Assembly: GCA_965222525.1 (NCBI GenBank)
Contig: OZ244955.1
Coordinates: 806,001-870,000, forward strand
DNA from: CBDCUF01 sp965222525
GTDB lineage: Bacteria; Pseudomonadota; Alphaproteobacteria; Rickettsiales; UBA8987
Direction: 5' to 3'
DNA: 64,000 bases
Shown: positions 26,060 through 34,416 of the stretch, in pieces
Layout of the letters: each line of letters starts with the position of its first letter
Numbering within the stretch: the first letter of the stretch is position 1
The notes under the pieces: generated by a model
Seen by the model: only the letters and a program-made list of their open reading frames with translations
Told to the model about the DNA's origin: nothing
Databases searched by the model: none
Program-made: the position numbers and the translations under genes

Positions 26060-26410
26060 CTAAGCTGCATTTTGGTTTATTGATGTGGCAACTCCTAACA
26101 AAGCTGACAAATGCTTGTCAGACATTTGATTACACTCATTCATAAGCATACGAATTTTGCGTCTATCTTTACCTTCCGCTAAATATTCCACTTCTTCAAA
26201 AAACTTTGTGACTGGCACTTCTAGTTCCTTTGCAATTTTCGATAGTTTGGATACACTAAGTCGGTTTCTTCCCGTCTCGTATTTTTGAATCTGCTGAAAC
26301 GAAACGCCTATTATCTCGCCTAATGCTCCCTGGCTCATGCCAGAAATAACACGGATTTCTCTAAGCTTTTTTCCAATTTGTTCATTTGCACTTTTTTCAA
26401 ATTCACACAT
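26060..26410 (-). CDS. XRE-family transcriptional regulator
   Basis: A 116-residue protein with an HTH of the XRE type (IRVISGMSQGALGEIIGVSFQQIQKYETGRNRLS) at residues 16-55 and a helical tail. It resembles the regulator at 62962. It lies in the leftward early operon and is too short to be a classical CI repressor. The target is unknown. Confidence 0.85.
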   Translation of the reverse strand: MCEFEKSANEQIGKKLREIRVISGMSQGALGEIIGVSFQQIQKYETGRNRLSVSKLSKIAKELEVPVTKFFEEVEYLAEGKDRRKIRMLMNECNQMSDKHLSALLGVATSINQNAA

Positions 26411-26455
26411 TTTACTTTCTCCTTTTAGTTAGAATTAATGTGCTCCTAAAAATTG

Positions 26456-26803
26456 CTACAGCGGAAACAGACCATCTCTTAAGCCGGCCAGAACAAGCAC
26501 TTCTCCACCCTTACGCCGAATATTCTCAATTTCTCCTTTTGTATTTGTTCTAGTCAGCACTTCAACAGCACCGCTGCGCTTTAAATCTGATACTCTGGCC
26601 TGAATAGTCCTATCCTTGGCTATATGACCGTATTTACTAAAAAATATCTGAATGACTTCGTCAGCTGTAGCTCCGGTATGACCGCGCTCCTGAAATATCT
26701 TCTTAACCAGATTCATAACACTGGAAGCTACCGGTGCTACTTTCTTCGCAGCTTCAATACTGGTTTCAACATTCCTATGGCCAACTCCGTCTAGGTAAGG
26801 CAT
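26456..26803 (-). CDS. Phage protein with winged-helix-like region
   Basis: 115 residues. The segment HTGATADEVIQIFFSKYGHIAKDRTIQARVSDLKRSGAVEVLTRTN reads like a winged helix for DNA binding. No closer assignment. The start overlaps the end of the upstream gene by 13 bases. Confidence 0.6.
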   Translation of the reverse strand: MPYLDGVGHRNVETSIEAAKKVAPVASSVMNLVKKIFQERGHTGATADEVIQIFFSKYGHIAKDRTIQARVSDLKRSGAVEVLTRTNTKGEIENIRRKGGEVLVLAGLRDGLFPL

Positions 26804-27198
26804 GATTTGCCTCCCTGGTTGATAACTTTTTTGGCTGTGATTTCAGAAATCTTATAACTGTTCACAAGGTCGGATATTTTCCCTTCTAGGCCTAAGCAAA
26901 CACCTTGCATAAAAAATGATTGCAGTATTAATTCTTGATAATGACATTTATTAATTTCAAATGAATCGTCAGATTCCATCTCTGACATTTCAGAAAGAAG
27001 GCTTAGGATTGTATTCTTAATAATTTCAATTAACTCACCAAGGTTATTTATGTCTTTGTCTGCAAGGCATAAGCAGCAATTCAATGTTTCTCTGCGGCGA
27101 TTTAGCTCGAACTTAATATCTTCATTAGCTGGTAATAAGCACTCTACCAATGACCTTGATAAGCTCCCTGCATCATAGATGTTTTCGATGGTCTTCAC
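26791..27198 (-). CDS. Phage early protein of unknown function
   Basis: About 135 residues, helical, with a CCLC pair; no family recognised. I choose the GTG at 27198 because GGGAGAG precedes it; an ATG at 27249 would add a His/Gln-rich stretch without a ribosome binding site. Confidence 0.55.
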   Translation of the reverse strand: MKTIENIYDAGSLSRSLVECLLPANEDIKFELNRRRETLNCCLCLADKDINNLGELIEIIKNTILSLLSEMSEMESDDSFEINKCHYQELILQSFFMQGVCLGLEGKISDLVNSYKISEITAKKVINQGGKSCLT

Positions 27199-27352
27199 TT
27201 CAAAATCTCTCCCGTGATGTTGATGTGATTGTTGTACGTGGTGTTGCAATGTGAACTATTTTTACACACATGTCAATACGTAATGTATTTGTATGAATGC
27301 AACATGAATATATCGCTCTGGCGATGCCGGCAGGAAATTTTAGCAGCAATAA

Positions 27353-27736
27353 CTAGCGTTGCTTAGAGTTTTCCTTGCCAGTAGAGAGGAAGTAAGAATA
27401 CATTTCTCTCAAGTGTTTTGTGGATTCTTCCGTGCCGCTATTCTCGAACTGTGGCTGGTCTAGATATTCAACCGCAGATTCCAGGAATTTCTCAGCGGTT
27501 TTCTTTGAAAGCTTCTTGCCGGTTTCGTTTTCAAAGAATGATTGGTAAGTAATGGCAAGACCATGACGACAGGGACGTGGACGAATTTTTATTACAGCGT
27601 TATCACCTTCATCTTTATGCTGATTTCTCTTGCGAATGTTCTGGTAATGTAATTCTCTTTCATCTCTCTTAATTTTCTTGAAGACAGTCTCTGCAATCTG
27701 CTCCATTCGCTTATCCTGTTCTTCATTTATTATCAT
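27353..27736 (-). CDS. Phage early protein of unknown function
   Basis: 127 residues, charged, with a basic middle (IKIRPRPCRHGLAITYQSFF) and helical C-terminus. No family recognised. It lies between the CI-like repressor and the rest of the leftward operon. Confidence 0.55.
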   Translation of the reverse strand: MIINEEQDKRMEQIAETVFKKIKRDERELHYQNIRKRNQHKDEGDNAVIKIRPRPCRHGLAITYQSFFENETGKKLSKKTAEKFLESAVEYLDQPQFENSGTEESTKHLREMYSYFLSTGKENSKQR

Positions 27737-27878
27737 GATATTACCCCAGAAATTAGAGGCAGAACATTAACACGAATTAACCATTCAATCAACTTAAGAT
27801 TGTGGGTTTTCTTAGGCTACTAAATGAGAAGTGGATATTTATTGGCAATATTTTAATAATTGCCACTATAATTAGCAA

Positions 27879-28346
27879 TTAACTGGCTTCCTTATCAAAG
27901 AACAGCTTAGCAAGGGTTTTGCTGACTTTAGGAGACTCTCCGGTTTCGACCGCTTCTTTAGCGGCGTGGTTGTATATCTCAATCACATATGACATCCACT
28001 TACCATTAGGCCATTCTTCTCCTACATCTGCTAATACTTTATCTGCTTTCTCTCTGCATTTCTTTAGAAAATCAATATTAACCGGCATGATAGGCGTTTC
28101 ATCTCCATTTGATGATTGGTGTGCGGGATGGTGGTTAGAGCCATCCATTAGCCAGGGGGCATCAGTATCCAGAAGCTTTGCATACTTCTTTGCAGTGTCG
28201 TAATCATACTTACGTCCACCCGATTCATGTGCGGTATATGTGGAGGGCACAATATTATTTTTTATTGCAAAAGCACGGGTCGATTTATAGCCCTTCTGTT
28301 GCCTCGCAAATTTAAGCCTTCCGTGTGCTGTCTGTAAATCATCCAT
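27879..28346 (-). CDS. CI-like phage repressor
   Basis: 155 residues: an N-terminal HTH (AHGRLKFARQQKGYKSTRAFAIKNNIVPSTYTAHESGGRKYDYDTAKKYAKLLDTDAPWLMDG) of the kind found in lambdoid repressors, with a short C-terminal part that lacks an obvious S24 peptidase domain. It is divergent from the Cro-like gene, which is the usual lysogeny switch layout. Start at the ATG giving MDDLQTAHGR. Confidence 0.82.
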   Translation of the reverse strand: MDDLQTAHGRLKFARQQKGYKSTRAFAIKNNIVPSTYTAHESGGRKYDYDTAKKYAKLLDTDAPWLMDGSNHHPAHQSSNGDETPIMPVNIDFLKKCREKADKVLADVGEEWPNGKWMSYVIEIYNHAAKEAVETGESPKVSKTLAKLFFDKEAS

Positions 28347-28448
28347 GTTTATTCTATTAACACATAGCGTCACAAAATGCACGATTTATTTTTTATGAGC
28401 CTACAAGGTGTGTTGACAAGAATAAATACGAAGCGTATTCATATTTGT

Positions 28449-28658
28449 ATGAAGAATTTCCAGGACATAATGAATCAATGGCCTAGTTGTGAGCAAATCG
28501 CCCGTGACATTGGAGTTAACGCTCATACGGTTAGGTCATGGAGGCGCAGAAACAGCATCCCTCCTAAATACTGGGATGATGTGGTTAAGGCAGCAAAAAA
28601 GAGGAAAATTAAGGGCATAAAATTATCACTTTTATCGTCTTTTACGCATGGCTCTTGA
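28449..28658 (+). CDS. Cro/YdaS-like antirepressor
   Basis: 69 residues dominated by a small HTH with the SIPPKYW signature (QIARDIGVNAHTVRSWRRRNSIPPKYWDDVVKAAKKR), as in YdaS and other Cro-like proteins facing a CI gene. It is the first rightward gene and probably represses the repressor promoter. Confidence 0.8.
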   Translation: MKNFQDIMNQWPSCEQIARDIGVNAHTVRSWRRRNSIPPKYWDDVVKAAKKRKIKGIKLSLLSSFTHGS

Positions 28659-28684
28659 AGCCATAGAATTAATGGAGCGCAACA

Positions 28685-29947
28685 ATGAAAGTCTGGTCGT
28701 GGCGACATGCTGTAATTGAATCTGATTTACCATCAACTACAAAACTCGTTTTGTTAGCTTTATCCGTTTACATGAATGAATGTGGTGAGGGCTGCTATCC
28801 TAGCCAGGAAAGGATTATGGCTAATACATCTCTTGGTAGGACAGCCGTAATAGAGCATATTAATTTAGCAGAAAAGCGTGGTTGGCTTAGAAAATCCAAG
28901 CATGGATATAGCGGACAAAAGTGGAAGAGAAACGAGTATCATCCTCTCTATCCGAAAGGCACTGAACTAGGGGCAGTACCTTCTGATTCAAAAGGCATAA
29001 TAATTGACGATACTGACTCTAAAGAAACAGAAAACAGCTCTGACTCTTCACCTAAAGGCACTGATTCTTGTTCAGTACCTTTAGATGAAAAAGATAGTTC
29101 GCTAGACGAACCACCTTCTAAAAAGGTAGTCCGGCAGGCGAACAAAGGTAGTCCGCCTGGCGGTAAAAAGGTGGTTCGCCAGGTGAACACTAATACTGCA
29201 TATAATACTTCATTAAATGATGATGACCCGCGCGCGCGAGGAAATGATGATTTTGATATAGACGATTTTTTTAGTGAAGTTATCGAAGTTGCTCAATCAC
29301 CTAATTGCATAAACCGGATAGTAATTGAAGATTGGATAGAGCGAGGTGCAGATCCGTACCAGGATATTCTACCTGCTATAGAAACTACCATGCATCGAAC
29401 GAAGGGCATTCCACCCAATAGTCCGAAATATTTTGAACCTGAGATTTTTAAATCTGTTGCCAGAAAAGTGGAAGGTAAGCCACCGCCAGAAAATCAAAGA
29501 AAATTTGATAAAGCTTACTACATTTCACTGACAGGACGGCGAAGAAGTGGTGATACTCTGGATGCAGAGGAAATTGAGTATATCGAAGCATATGAGGAAG
29601 AACAACGCAAACAGGCCAAAATAACCAAACCTAAGTTAGAGCCTGCCAGAGCCTCACCGGAGCTGAAACCTTTAGACCTAACCATACCTGGCAATCAGAA
29701 ATTCCAGAAAGTTAGAGATAGGCTCAAACAAGAACTTGGTGAAGCAACTTTCAATGCCTGGCTACAGCCTCTCAGATTAGACAGGATAGAATATTCGGTG
29801 GTGTATATGACCTTACCATCACGATTCATGTGTGATGAAGTATCTAGCCGTTACAAGGATGTGATGCTTGAATCCTGGCAGGAAATTAACCCGCAAATAG
29901 AGAATGTAGAAATCACTGTGGAGGGATATGTCAGGGTAATCGTATGA
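28685..29947 (+). CDS. Phage replication protein: HTH plus DnaA N-terminal-like domain
   Basis: 420 residues. The N-terminus is a winged helix of the replication-initiator type (KLVLLALSVYMNECGEGCYPSQERIMANTSLGRTAVIEHINLAEKRGWL). The centre is low-complexity. The C-terminal 75 residues (RDRLKQELGEATFNAWLQPLRLDRIEYSVVYMTLPSRFMCDEVSSRYKDVMLESW) match the DnaA N-terminal domain that binds DnaB helicase. I infer that it opens the phage origin and recruits host helicase. An origin may lie in or near this gene, but none is evident. Confidence 0.85.
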   Translation: MKVWSWRHAVIESDLPSTTKLVLLALSVYMNECGEGCYPSQERIMANTSLGRTAVIEHINLAEKRGWLRKSKHGYSGQKWKRNEYHPLYPKGTELGAVPSDSKGIIIDDTDSKETENSSDSSPKGTDSCSVPLDEKDSSLDEPPSKKVVRQANKGSPPGGKKVVRQVNTNTAYNTSLNDDDPRARGNDDFDIDDFFSEVIEVAQSPNCINRIVIEDWIERGADPYQDILPAIETTMHRTKGIPPNSPKYFEPEIFKSVARKVEGKPPPENQRKFDKAYYISLTGRRRSGDTLDAEEIEYIEAYEEEQRKQAKITKPKLEPARASPELKPLDLTIPGNQKFQKVRDRLKQELGEATFNAWLQPLRLDRIEYSVVYMTLPSRFMCDEVSSRYKDVMLESWQEINPQIENVEITVEGYVRVIV

Positions 29948-30150
29948 CCGAAGAAAAGGAAAACCTGAAAGTTCTACATGATGCCTTAAATGATTTGCGC
30001 CTGGCACATAGCAGTCTTGCAGTAGTCGCCAAGGGAAATACCAGCACCATAAAGGATATTGAGATTCTTGTTGATAGAGCGAAAAAGAAATTAATCTCCG
30101 TTACCCAGATTATGAGAAATGCCAATGAGGAGAAAGAAAAAGAAACTTAA
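29944..30150 (+). CDS. Small phage protein, coiled coil
   Basis: 68 residues, helical and charged. It starts in an ATGA overlap with the replication gene. Function unknown. Confidence 0.6.
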   Translation: MTEEKENLKVLHDALNDLRLAHSSLAVVAKGNTSTIKDIEILVDRAKKKLISVTQIMRNANEEKEKET

Positions 30151-30655
30151 TATTAAGAAGTCTGCTACTGCTAATCCAGATAAAGTCCGCCCTGATAATT
30201 GGCGGCTTAAGGAACGCAAGGATATTATTGAGGACAAGGGAAAATATCGTCAGAAATATCCTTCTAATCTTTATAAATACTGGGTGTTAGGCAGCATAGA
30301 TGATGACCAGTATATGGCAGGTATGCAGCTATATGTGGACGCAGTAATTGGCAGGGTATATAGCGGATTATCTGCCATTGATTACAAGAGACTTCCATCT
30401 GGTTCTTACAGAGAAAACTTACATTTTACTGATAATCAGCTTTATGCACATATCAGGTATAATGATGCAATCCGTTCACGTTTTATCTCGATTCCACAGA
30501 GAGATATAATGATTGATATTTGTGTGTTTGATTTTGATAAGCTTTATCATGAACAGAAAAAACAATATTATCACGGCAAAGCCACAGATTTACTTGATAG
30601 AGGTTTGACAAACCTGGCATTTCATTATGAGAATTATCGTAAGAGAAGAAGATAA
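30119..30655 (+). CDS. Phage protein of unknown function, basic N-terminus
   Basis: 178 residues starting with a strongly basic stretch (MRRKKKKLNIKK) and ending in a basic tail. The middle has many Tyr residues and could be globular. It overlaps the gene before it by 32 bases. An antitermination or late-regulator role is conceivable from position only. Confidence 0.6.
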   Translation: MPMRRKKKKLNIKKSATANPDKVRPDNWRLKERKDIIEDKGKYRQKYPSNLYKYWVLGSIDDDQYMAGMQLYVDAVIGRVYSGLSAIDYKRLPSGSYRENLHFTDNQLYAHIRYNDAIRSRFISIPQRDIMIDICVFDFDKLYHEQKKQYYHGKATDLLDRGLTNLAFHYENYRKRRR

Positions 30656-30711
30656 AATAATTCTTCACATTTCCTCAGAATCATGCTACATTTTCCCACA
30701 ATGGATGTATT

Positions 30712-30745
30712 GCCACTAGAGGGTTGCCCTCGGTGGCTTTTTTTA
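30712..30745 (+). terminator. Rho-independent terminator
   Basis: A GCCAC..GAGGG / CCCTC..GTGGC stem with a TTG loop followed by seven T. It closes the replication operon. The rest of the 252-bp gap to the NYN gene contains no ORF; TATAAT-like words occur near 30885. Confidence 0.85.
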
Positions 30746-30907
30746 TGGATAAATGAGCAAAAAGCCCTGAACGCTATTTACGAGAAACCTATACGGAACC
30801 CCACAGACAGGGTACTTACTTTTGCCCACTAAAATACGGACTGACTATGCGGCCAGCCCCAAGTCCACTAGTGGAATCAACTATAATATAGTATACTAGG
30901 GAAAATA

Positions 30908-31570
30908 TTACCACTCATTTGGCTTTGTAATATCCGTACTAGGAATATTGTCTGGGAATTGTGCTTCTTTTAATCGTTTTGACGATAATTGTGTAACGAA
31001 AGTCGGTTTTATTTTCCTAATAGAACCAGCTACCTTATTTTTTGTAGGATTAACTACAATAACTTGTTTCTTACGCTCTCTTAGAACAAGTTTCATAGGT
31101 TCAACAAGGTCGGTATCGTTTGTTATCACAATTGCTGCATCATAACGGTTATTCCATGCGTCATTCAAAAGGTGGGTTGCAAGTTTAACGTCAGAGCCTT
31201 TTTCTTCTGGATGCAGAACCAAGGCGTATTCTTTTGTTAATAATTCAGGTGCTTTATGAAAATTCCCTTTTTTTGAGTCTTTGGGTCTTTCTACTTTTCT
31301 AAGATATTTTTCGTGGAAGATAAAATTGCCGTAATGCACCTTCAGTTCTGGAATAGTTTGCAGTGCATTAATATATATTTGCTGTCTTTTTGAAGAACCT
31401 GGGTTAATAGTATCTGATACCCTGGCGGTATAATAATTTATAGACTCAATACTATATTCTTCTCTCAGAATATTTTGACAAAGTTTTTTTAGATTAAGCC
31501 ATTTATACGGAGATTTTTTAAGAATACCGTAAAAGAGATTAAAACCGTCTACATAAACATAAGTTCTCAT
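30908..31570 (-). CDS. NYN-domain (PIN-like) protein
   Basis: 220 residues with the NYN/LabA-type fold: YVYVDGFNLFYG (first Asp), EEKGSDVKLATHLLNDAWNNRYDAAIVITNDTDLVEPM (the GSDVKLA and TNDTD acidic motifs), then IVVNP. These acidic residues form a metal-dependent RNase site in the family. It is transcribed against the surrounding genes, as cargo genes often are. Defence or host RNA processing are both possible. Confidence 0.85.
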   Translation of the reverse strand: MRTYVYVDGFNLFYGILKKSPYKWLNLKKLCQNILREEYSIESINYYTARVSDTINPGSSKRQQIYINALQTIPELKVHYGNFIFHEKYLRKVERPKDSKKGNFHKAPELLTKEYALVLHPEEKGSDVKLATHLLNDAWNNRYDAAIVITNDTDLVEPMKLVLRERKKQVIVVNPTKNKVAGSIRKIKPTFVTQLSSKRLKEAQFPDNIPSTDITKPNEW

Positions 31571-31593
31571 CAGAATAACTACCTAGAAAGTGC

Positions 31594-31618
31594 AAAGGCC
31601 ACTTTTCAGTGGCCTTTT
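31594..31618. terminator. Symmetric hairpin terminator
   Basis: AAAGGCCACT / AGTGGCCTTTT stem with a short T-rich loop; T-runs on both strands allow use in both directions. Confidence 0.7.
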
Positions 31619-31693
31619 GGCCTGTTGCACGCAACAGGTGAATATGAGCTATTATAACTTGTTTTTGCATTAATTCGCAAGGATTTTCTGTAA

Positions 31694-31969
31694 ATGCCTA
31701 AAAAGAAAGAAGAAATCGACATAGAGCGGATTAAGAAGCTATGCAGTGATAGTAGTTCGCCTGGTGTTAGTCTGACTGTCACCGATAAGGAGCGCAACTT
31801 CTTAGACATGTTAGAAAAGCTGGTGGACAAGGATTACTTCAAGGAATTAAGCGATAATCAATCCAGGTGGTTTATTTATATTGAACGTAAAGTAAACAAT
31901 AAGATTAACAAGATGCGGGAACACCGTAAGTTTTGTCAGGATAGCTATTATGGTTCAATGGGTTGGTAG
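31694..31969 (+). CDS. Phage protein of unknown function
   Basis: 91 residues, charged and helical, with no family recognised. It precedes the HNH gene by three bases and probably shares its transcript. Confidence 0.6.
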   Translation: MPKKKEEIDIERIKKLCSDSSSPGVSLTVTDKERNFLDMLEKLVDKDYFKELSDNQSRWFIYIERKVNNKINKMREHRKFCQDSYYGSMGW

Positions 31970-31972
31970 TCT

Positions 31973-32335
31973 ATGCCCTGGAAACCAAAGAAACCATGTT
32001 GTTATCCAGGTTGCCCTGAACTTGTAGACTCGAAGCAAAGGTACTGTGAGAAACATAAGAAGCAAGTACAGTCTGAATATAACAAGCAGCGGGATAAATC
32101 GGTATCAAGACTATATAATCACCGTTGGAAAAAATTAAGGAAGTTATTTCTAAATGATAACCCTCTTTGTGTTGAGTGTAAGAAAAATGGAATCCTGAAA
32201 TCAGCAACAGTTGTTGACCATATCACCCCACATAAAGGCAATGAGCGGTTGTTTTGGAATTCTGATAACTGGCAGGCTTTATGCAAGCCATGTCACGATA
32301 GCAAGACCGCAAAACAAGATGGACGTTGGGGTTGA
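31973..32335 (+). CDS. HNH endonuclease
   Basis: 120 residues with an HNH fold: zinc cysteines (CCYPGC, CEKH, CVEC, CKPCH), VVDHITPHKGNERLFWNSDNWQALCKPCHDSKT carrying the D-H, N and H catalytic residues. Such nucleases sit just before terminase genes in HK97-type phages and assist DNA packaging. Here two cargo genes separate it from the small terminase. Confidence 0.9.
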   Translation: MPWKPKKPCCYPGCPELVDSKQRYCEKHKKQVQSEYNKQRDKSVSRLYNHRWKKLRKLFLNDNPLCVECKKNGILKSATVVDHITPHKGNERLFWNSDNWQALCKPCHDSKTAKQDGRWG

Positions 32336-32905
32336 CTAAAGTTTTAAGGCTTTTTCTATAATGTCTCTTGCCGATTCAGACGGGGGTATATTTGTTACAT
32401 CAACTGTGAGCAAATTTGGATGAGAAGGAAATAGAACCTTTTCGTTTATAATTTTTTTACGGGTAGTTTTTGCGTCAATCAGTTTATGACGATTTTTGCG
32501 GTCATCAGATGTAACACGCTTGCACAATTCTTCTTCTTCACAAACTAATCTAATAGGAAGAAACTTACTTTTGCGTTTTTTGGCTAAGTTCTCAATTTTA
32601 TTGTAAATTTTAATATCCTCAGCCTTTCCTTCTAATAATTCATTTGTAAAAACAAAACTAAAATTAGAAGGAGAAATATTTGAGATAGTACTGATAACAA
32701 CATCACGAATTGCCTCAACCCTATCCCATACATCCCTTGGAATTGGAGAAATGTTGTCTTTTTGAATTACAGAAAAAACGGGGTTATTGATAAGGTGGTT
32801 GTCAACTAACTTCACATTAGAAAGCTTTGTTATTTCTTGCGCTATTGTGTACTTGCCAGTGCCAGCAAACCCAATTAGATAAATTATGACATTACTTATT
32901 TCCAT
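32336..32905 (-). CDS. P-loop kinase-like protein
   Basis: 189 residues with an N-terminal Walker A-like IGFAGTGKYTIA, in which Tyr replaces the usual Ser/Thr after Lys, as in some small-molecule kinases. Helical C-terminal region. It is on the opposite strand to the packaging genes and divergent from the phosphotransferase gene, so the two look like one inserted cassette. Substrate unknown. Confidence 0.72.
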   Translation of the reverse strand: MEISNVIIYLIGFAGTGKYTIAQEITKLSNVKLVDNHLINNPVFSVIQKDNISPIPRDVWDRVEAIRDVVISTISNISPSNFSFVFTNELLEGKAEDIKIYNKIENLAKKRKSKFLPIRLVCEEEELCKRVTSDDRKNRHKLIDAKTTRKKIINEKVLFPSHPNLLTVDVTNIPPSESARDIIEKALKL

Positions 32906-32991
32906 AGAAACCTATTTTTATTACTACTAGGCTTTGAATATTACCCGCTAATGAAATAAAATACACATCTAAAATAGAATTAGAAAAGCCT

Positions 32992-33810
32992 ATGAATGAA
33001 ATTTTGGATAAATACCTTGACGATTGGGATTTAGCACTTGCTGGCAACAAGTTAGAAACAGAATCTAGTATACTATACTTTGTAAAACAGGATGACACTC
33101 TTGCTGTTCTAAAAATATATAGGCCAGATTCAGATGAAAAACAAATGGCACAAATACTAAATCATTATGAAGGATGCGGTACAGTTAAAGTGTTGCAATC
33201 ATCAGATGATGCAATACTTCTTGAAAGATTAACACCTGGTACGCAACTTGTAGAGTTAGTTAAAGATGGACACGATGATAGTGCAACCAAAATATTCTGT
33301 GAGGTAGTCAGGCAGCTGCACTCTAAACCTGTAAGCTCTACTGTCGCAGGCAATGTTGTTGAATTTAAAGAGAATTTTGATGTTTACTTGCGGTCTGACA
33401 AAAAAGAAATCTCTGACAAAGATATACTGAATGCAAAAAATATGTTTGTAGAACTTGCGTCTACTCAAGCTCAGCAAGTTTTATTACATGGCGACTTGCA
33501 CCATTATAACATCTTGCAAGATGATAAATATGGTTGGTTAGCAATTGACCCTAAAGGTTATATCGGAGAACCGGAATATGAAATTGGTGCATTCTTGCGT
33601 AATCCAATAGAAAATCTTTCATTCTATGCGACAAAAGAAATCATAGAAAATAGACTGCAAATAGTTTCTGAGAATCTTAACTTAGATAATGTACGCATCT
33701 TACAATGGGCTTACGCTCAGACGGTTCTTGCTATTTCATATGGAGCAAGAGACAAAGAATGTCTTGCCGGATGGCTCCAGCTTTTAAAAGTATTACAAAC
33801 ACTTATTTAA
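32992..33810 (+). CDS. Aminoglycoside phosphotransferase family kinase (APH(6)/hydroxyurea type)
   Basis: 272 residues with kinase-fold landmarks: the Lys in LAVLKIYRPDSDEKQ, the hinge ILLERLTPGTQL, the Brenner motif LLHGDLHHYNIL, and the metal-binding AIDPKGYIGEPEYEIGAFLRNP. The LHHYNIL-DPKGYIGEPEYE pair is characteristic of the APH(6)/hydroxyurea-phosphotransferase branch. Streptomycin resistance is possible but untested; distant members have other substrates. It is a cargo gene between HNH and terminase. Confidence 0.82.
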   Translation: MNEILDKYLDDWDLALAGNKLETESSILYFVKQDDTLAVLKIYRPDSDEKQMAQILNHYEGCGTVKVLQSSDDAILLERLTPGTQLVELVKDGHDDSATKIFCEVVRQLHSKPVSSTVAGNVVEFKENFDVYLRSDKKEISDKDILNAKNMFVELASTQAQQVLLHGDLHHYNILQDDKYGWLAIDPKGYIGEPEYEIGAFLRNPIENLSFYATKEIIENRLQIVSENLNLDNVRILQWAYAQTVLAISYGARDKECLAGWLQLLKVLQTLI

Positions 33811-33921
33811 ACTATGCATGGGGGTATCTCAATCTCTGTAGCTTTTTCGCCTCTCTAGCGGGGGGGCAGTAAAACGTAGGTGTTGTCAAAATAGAAATAA
33901 AAAAGTGGCATGGAGGTTTTT

Positions 33922-34416
33922 ATGGCAGGAAGAAAAAATAAGCCACCAGAATTGAAAATAGTTCAGGGAACTTTCAGAAAAGACAGGGACGGGAAAAAAC
34001 CGACTAAACGTAAGAAACTAACAAAGATGACTCCGCCTTATTTTCTTGATGAGGAAGCTAAGAAAGAGTGGAAACGGATAGCTCAACCTCTTGTTGATAT
34101 GGGGCTTCTCGATGAATTTGGGCTTATGGGATTAGCTGCATACTGTACTAATTTCAGCCGATGGATTGCCGCTGAAAAAGACATAGACGAGCATGGAAGG
34201 AGTTATACGACAGTTGGTAGGAACGGCGAAAAAATGCGCCGACAGAATCCCGATGTAGCAATCGCCAATGAAGCAATGAAACTGATGAAAGGTTTTTTAT
34301 CAGAATTTGGCATGACACCAGCAACCAGGAGCAAAGTAATAATCAAAGAACAAGAGGAAGAAGACCCTATGGAAAAGTTCTTAAATCGCCGTGACAAAAA
34401 GAAACCAAAAAAATGA
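33922..34416 (+). CDS. Terminase small subunit, P27 family
   Basis: 164 residues. The P27 family pattern is clear: GRKNKPPELKIVQGTFRKDR at the start, LDEEAKKEWKRIAQPLVDMGLL, AAYCTNFSRWIAAEKDI, and the C-terminal EFGMTPATRSKV. It recognises phage DNA for packaging. The ATG at 33922 has GGAGG at the right distance. It overlaps the large subunit start by 26 bases. Confidence 0.9.
   Translation: MAGRKNKPPELKIVQGTFRKDRDGKKPTKRKKLTKMTPPYFLDEEAKKEWKRIAQPLVDMGLLDEFGLMGLAAYCTNFSRWIAAEKDIDEHGRSYTTVGRNGEKMRRQNPDVAIANEAMKLMKGFLSEFGMTPATRSKVIIKEQEEEDPMEKFLNRRDKKKPKK

Noticed and set aside
33811..33909. cos site before the small terminase
   Set aside because: A G-rich run near 33860 sits where a cos site could be, but without a partner end or related phage for comparison it is not supported.
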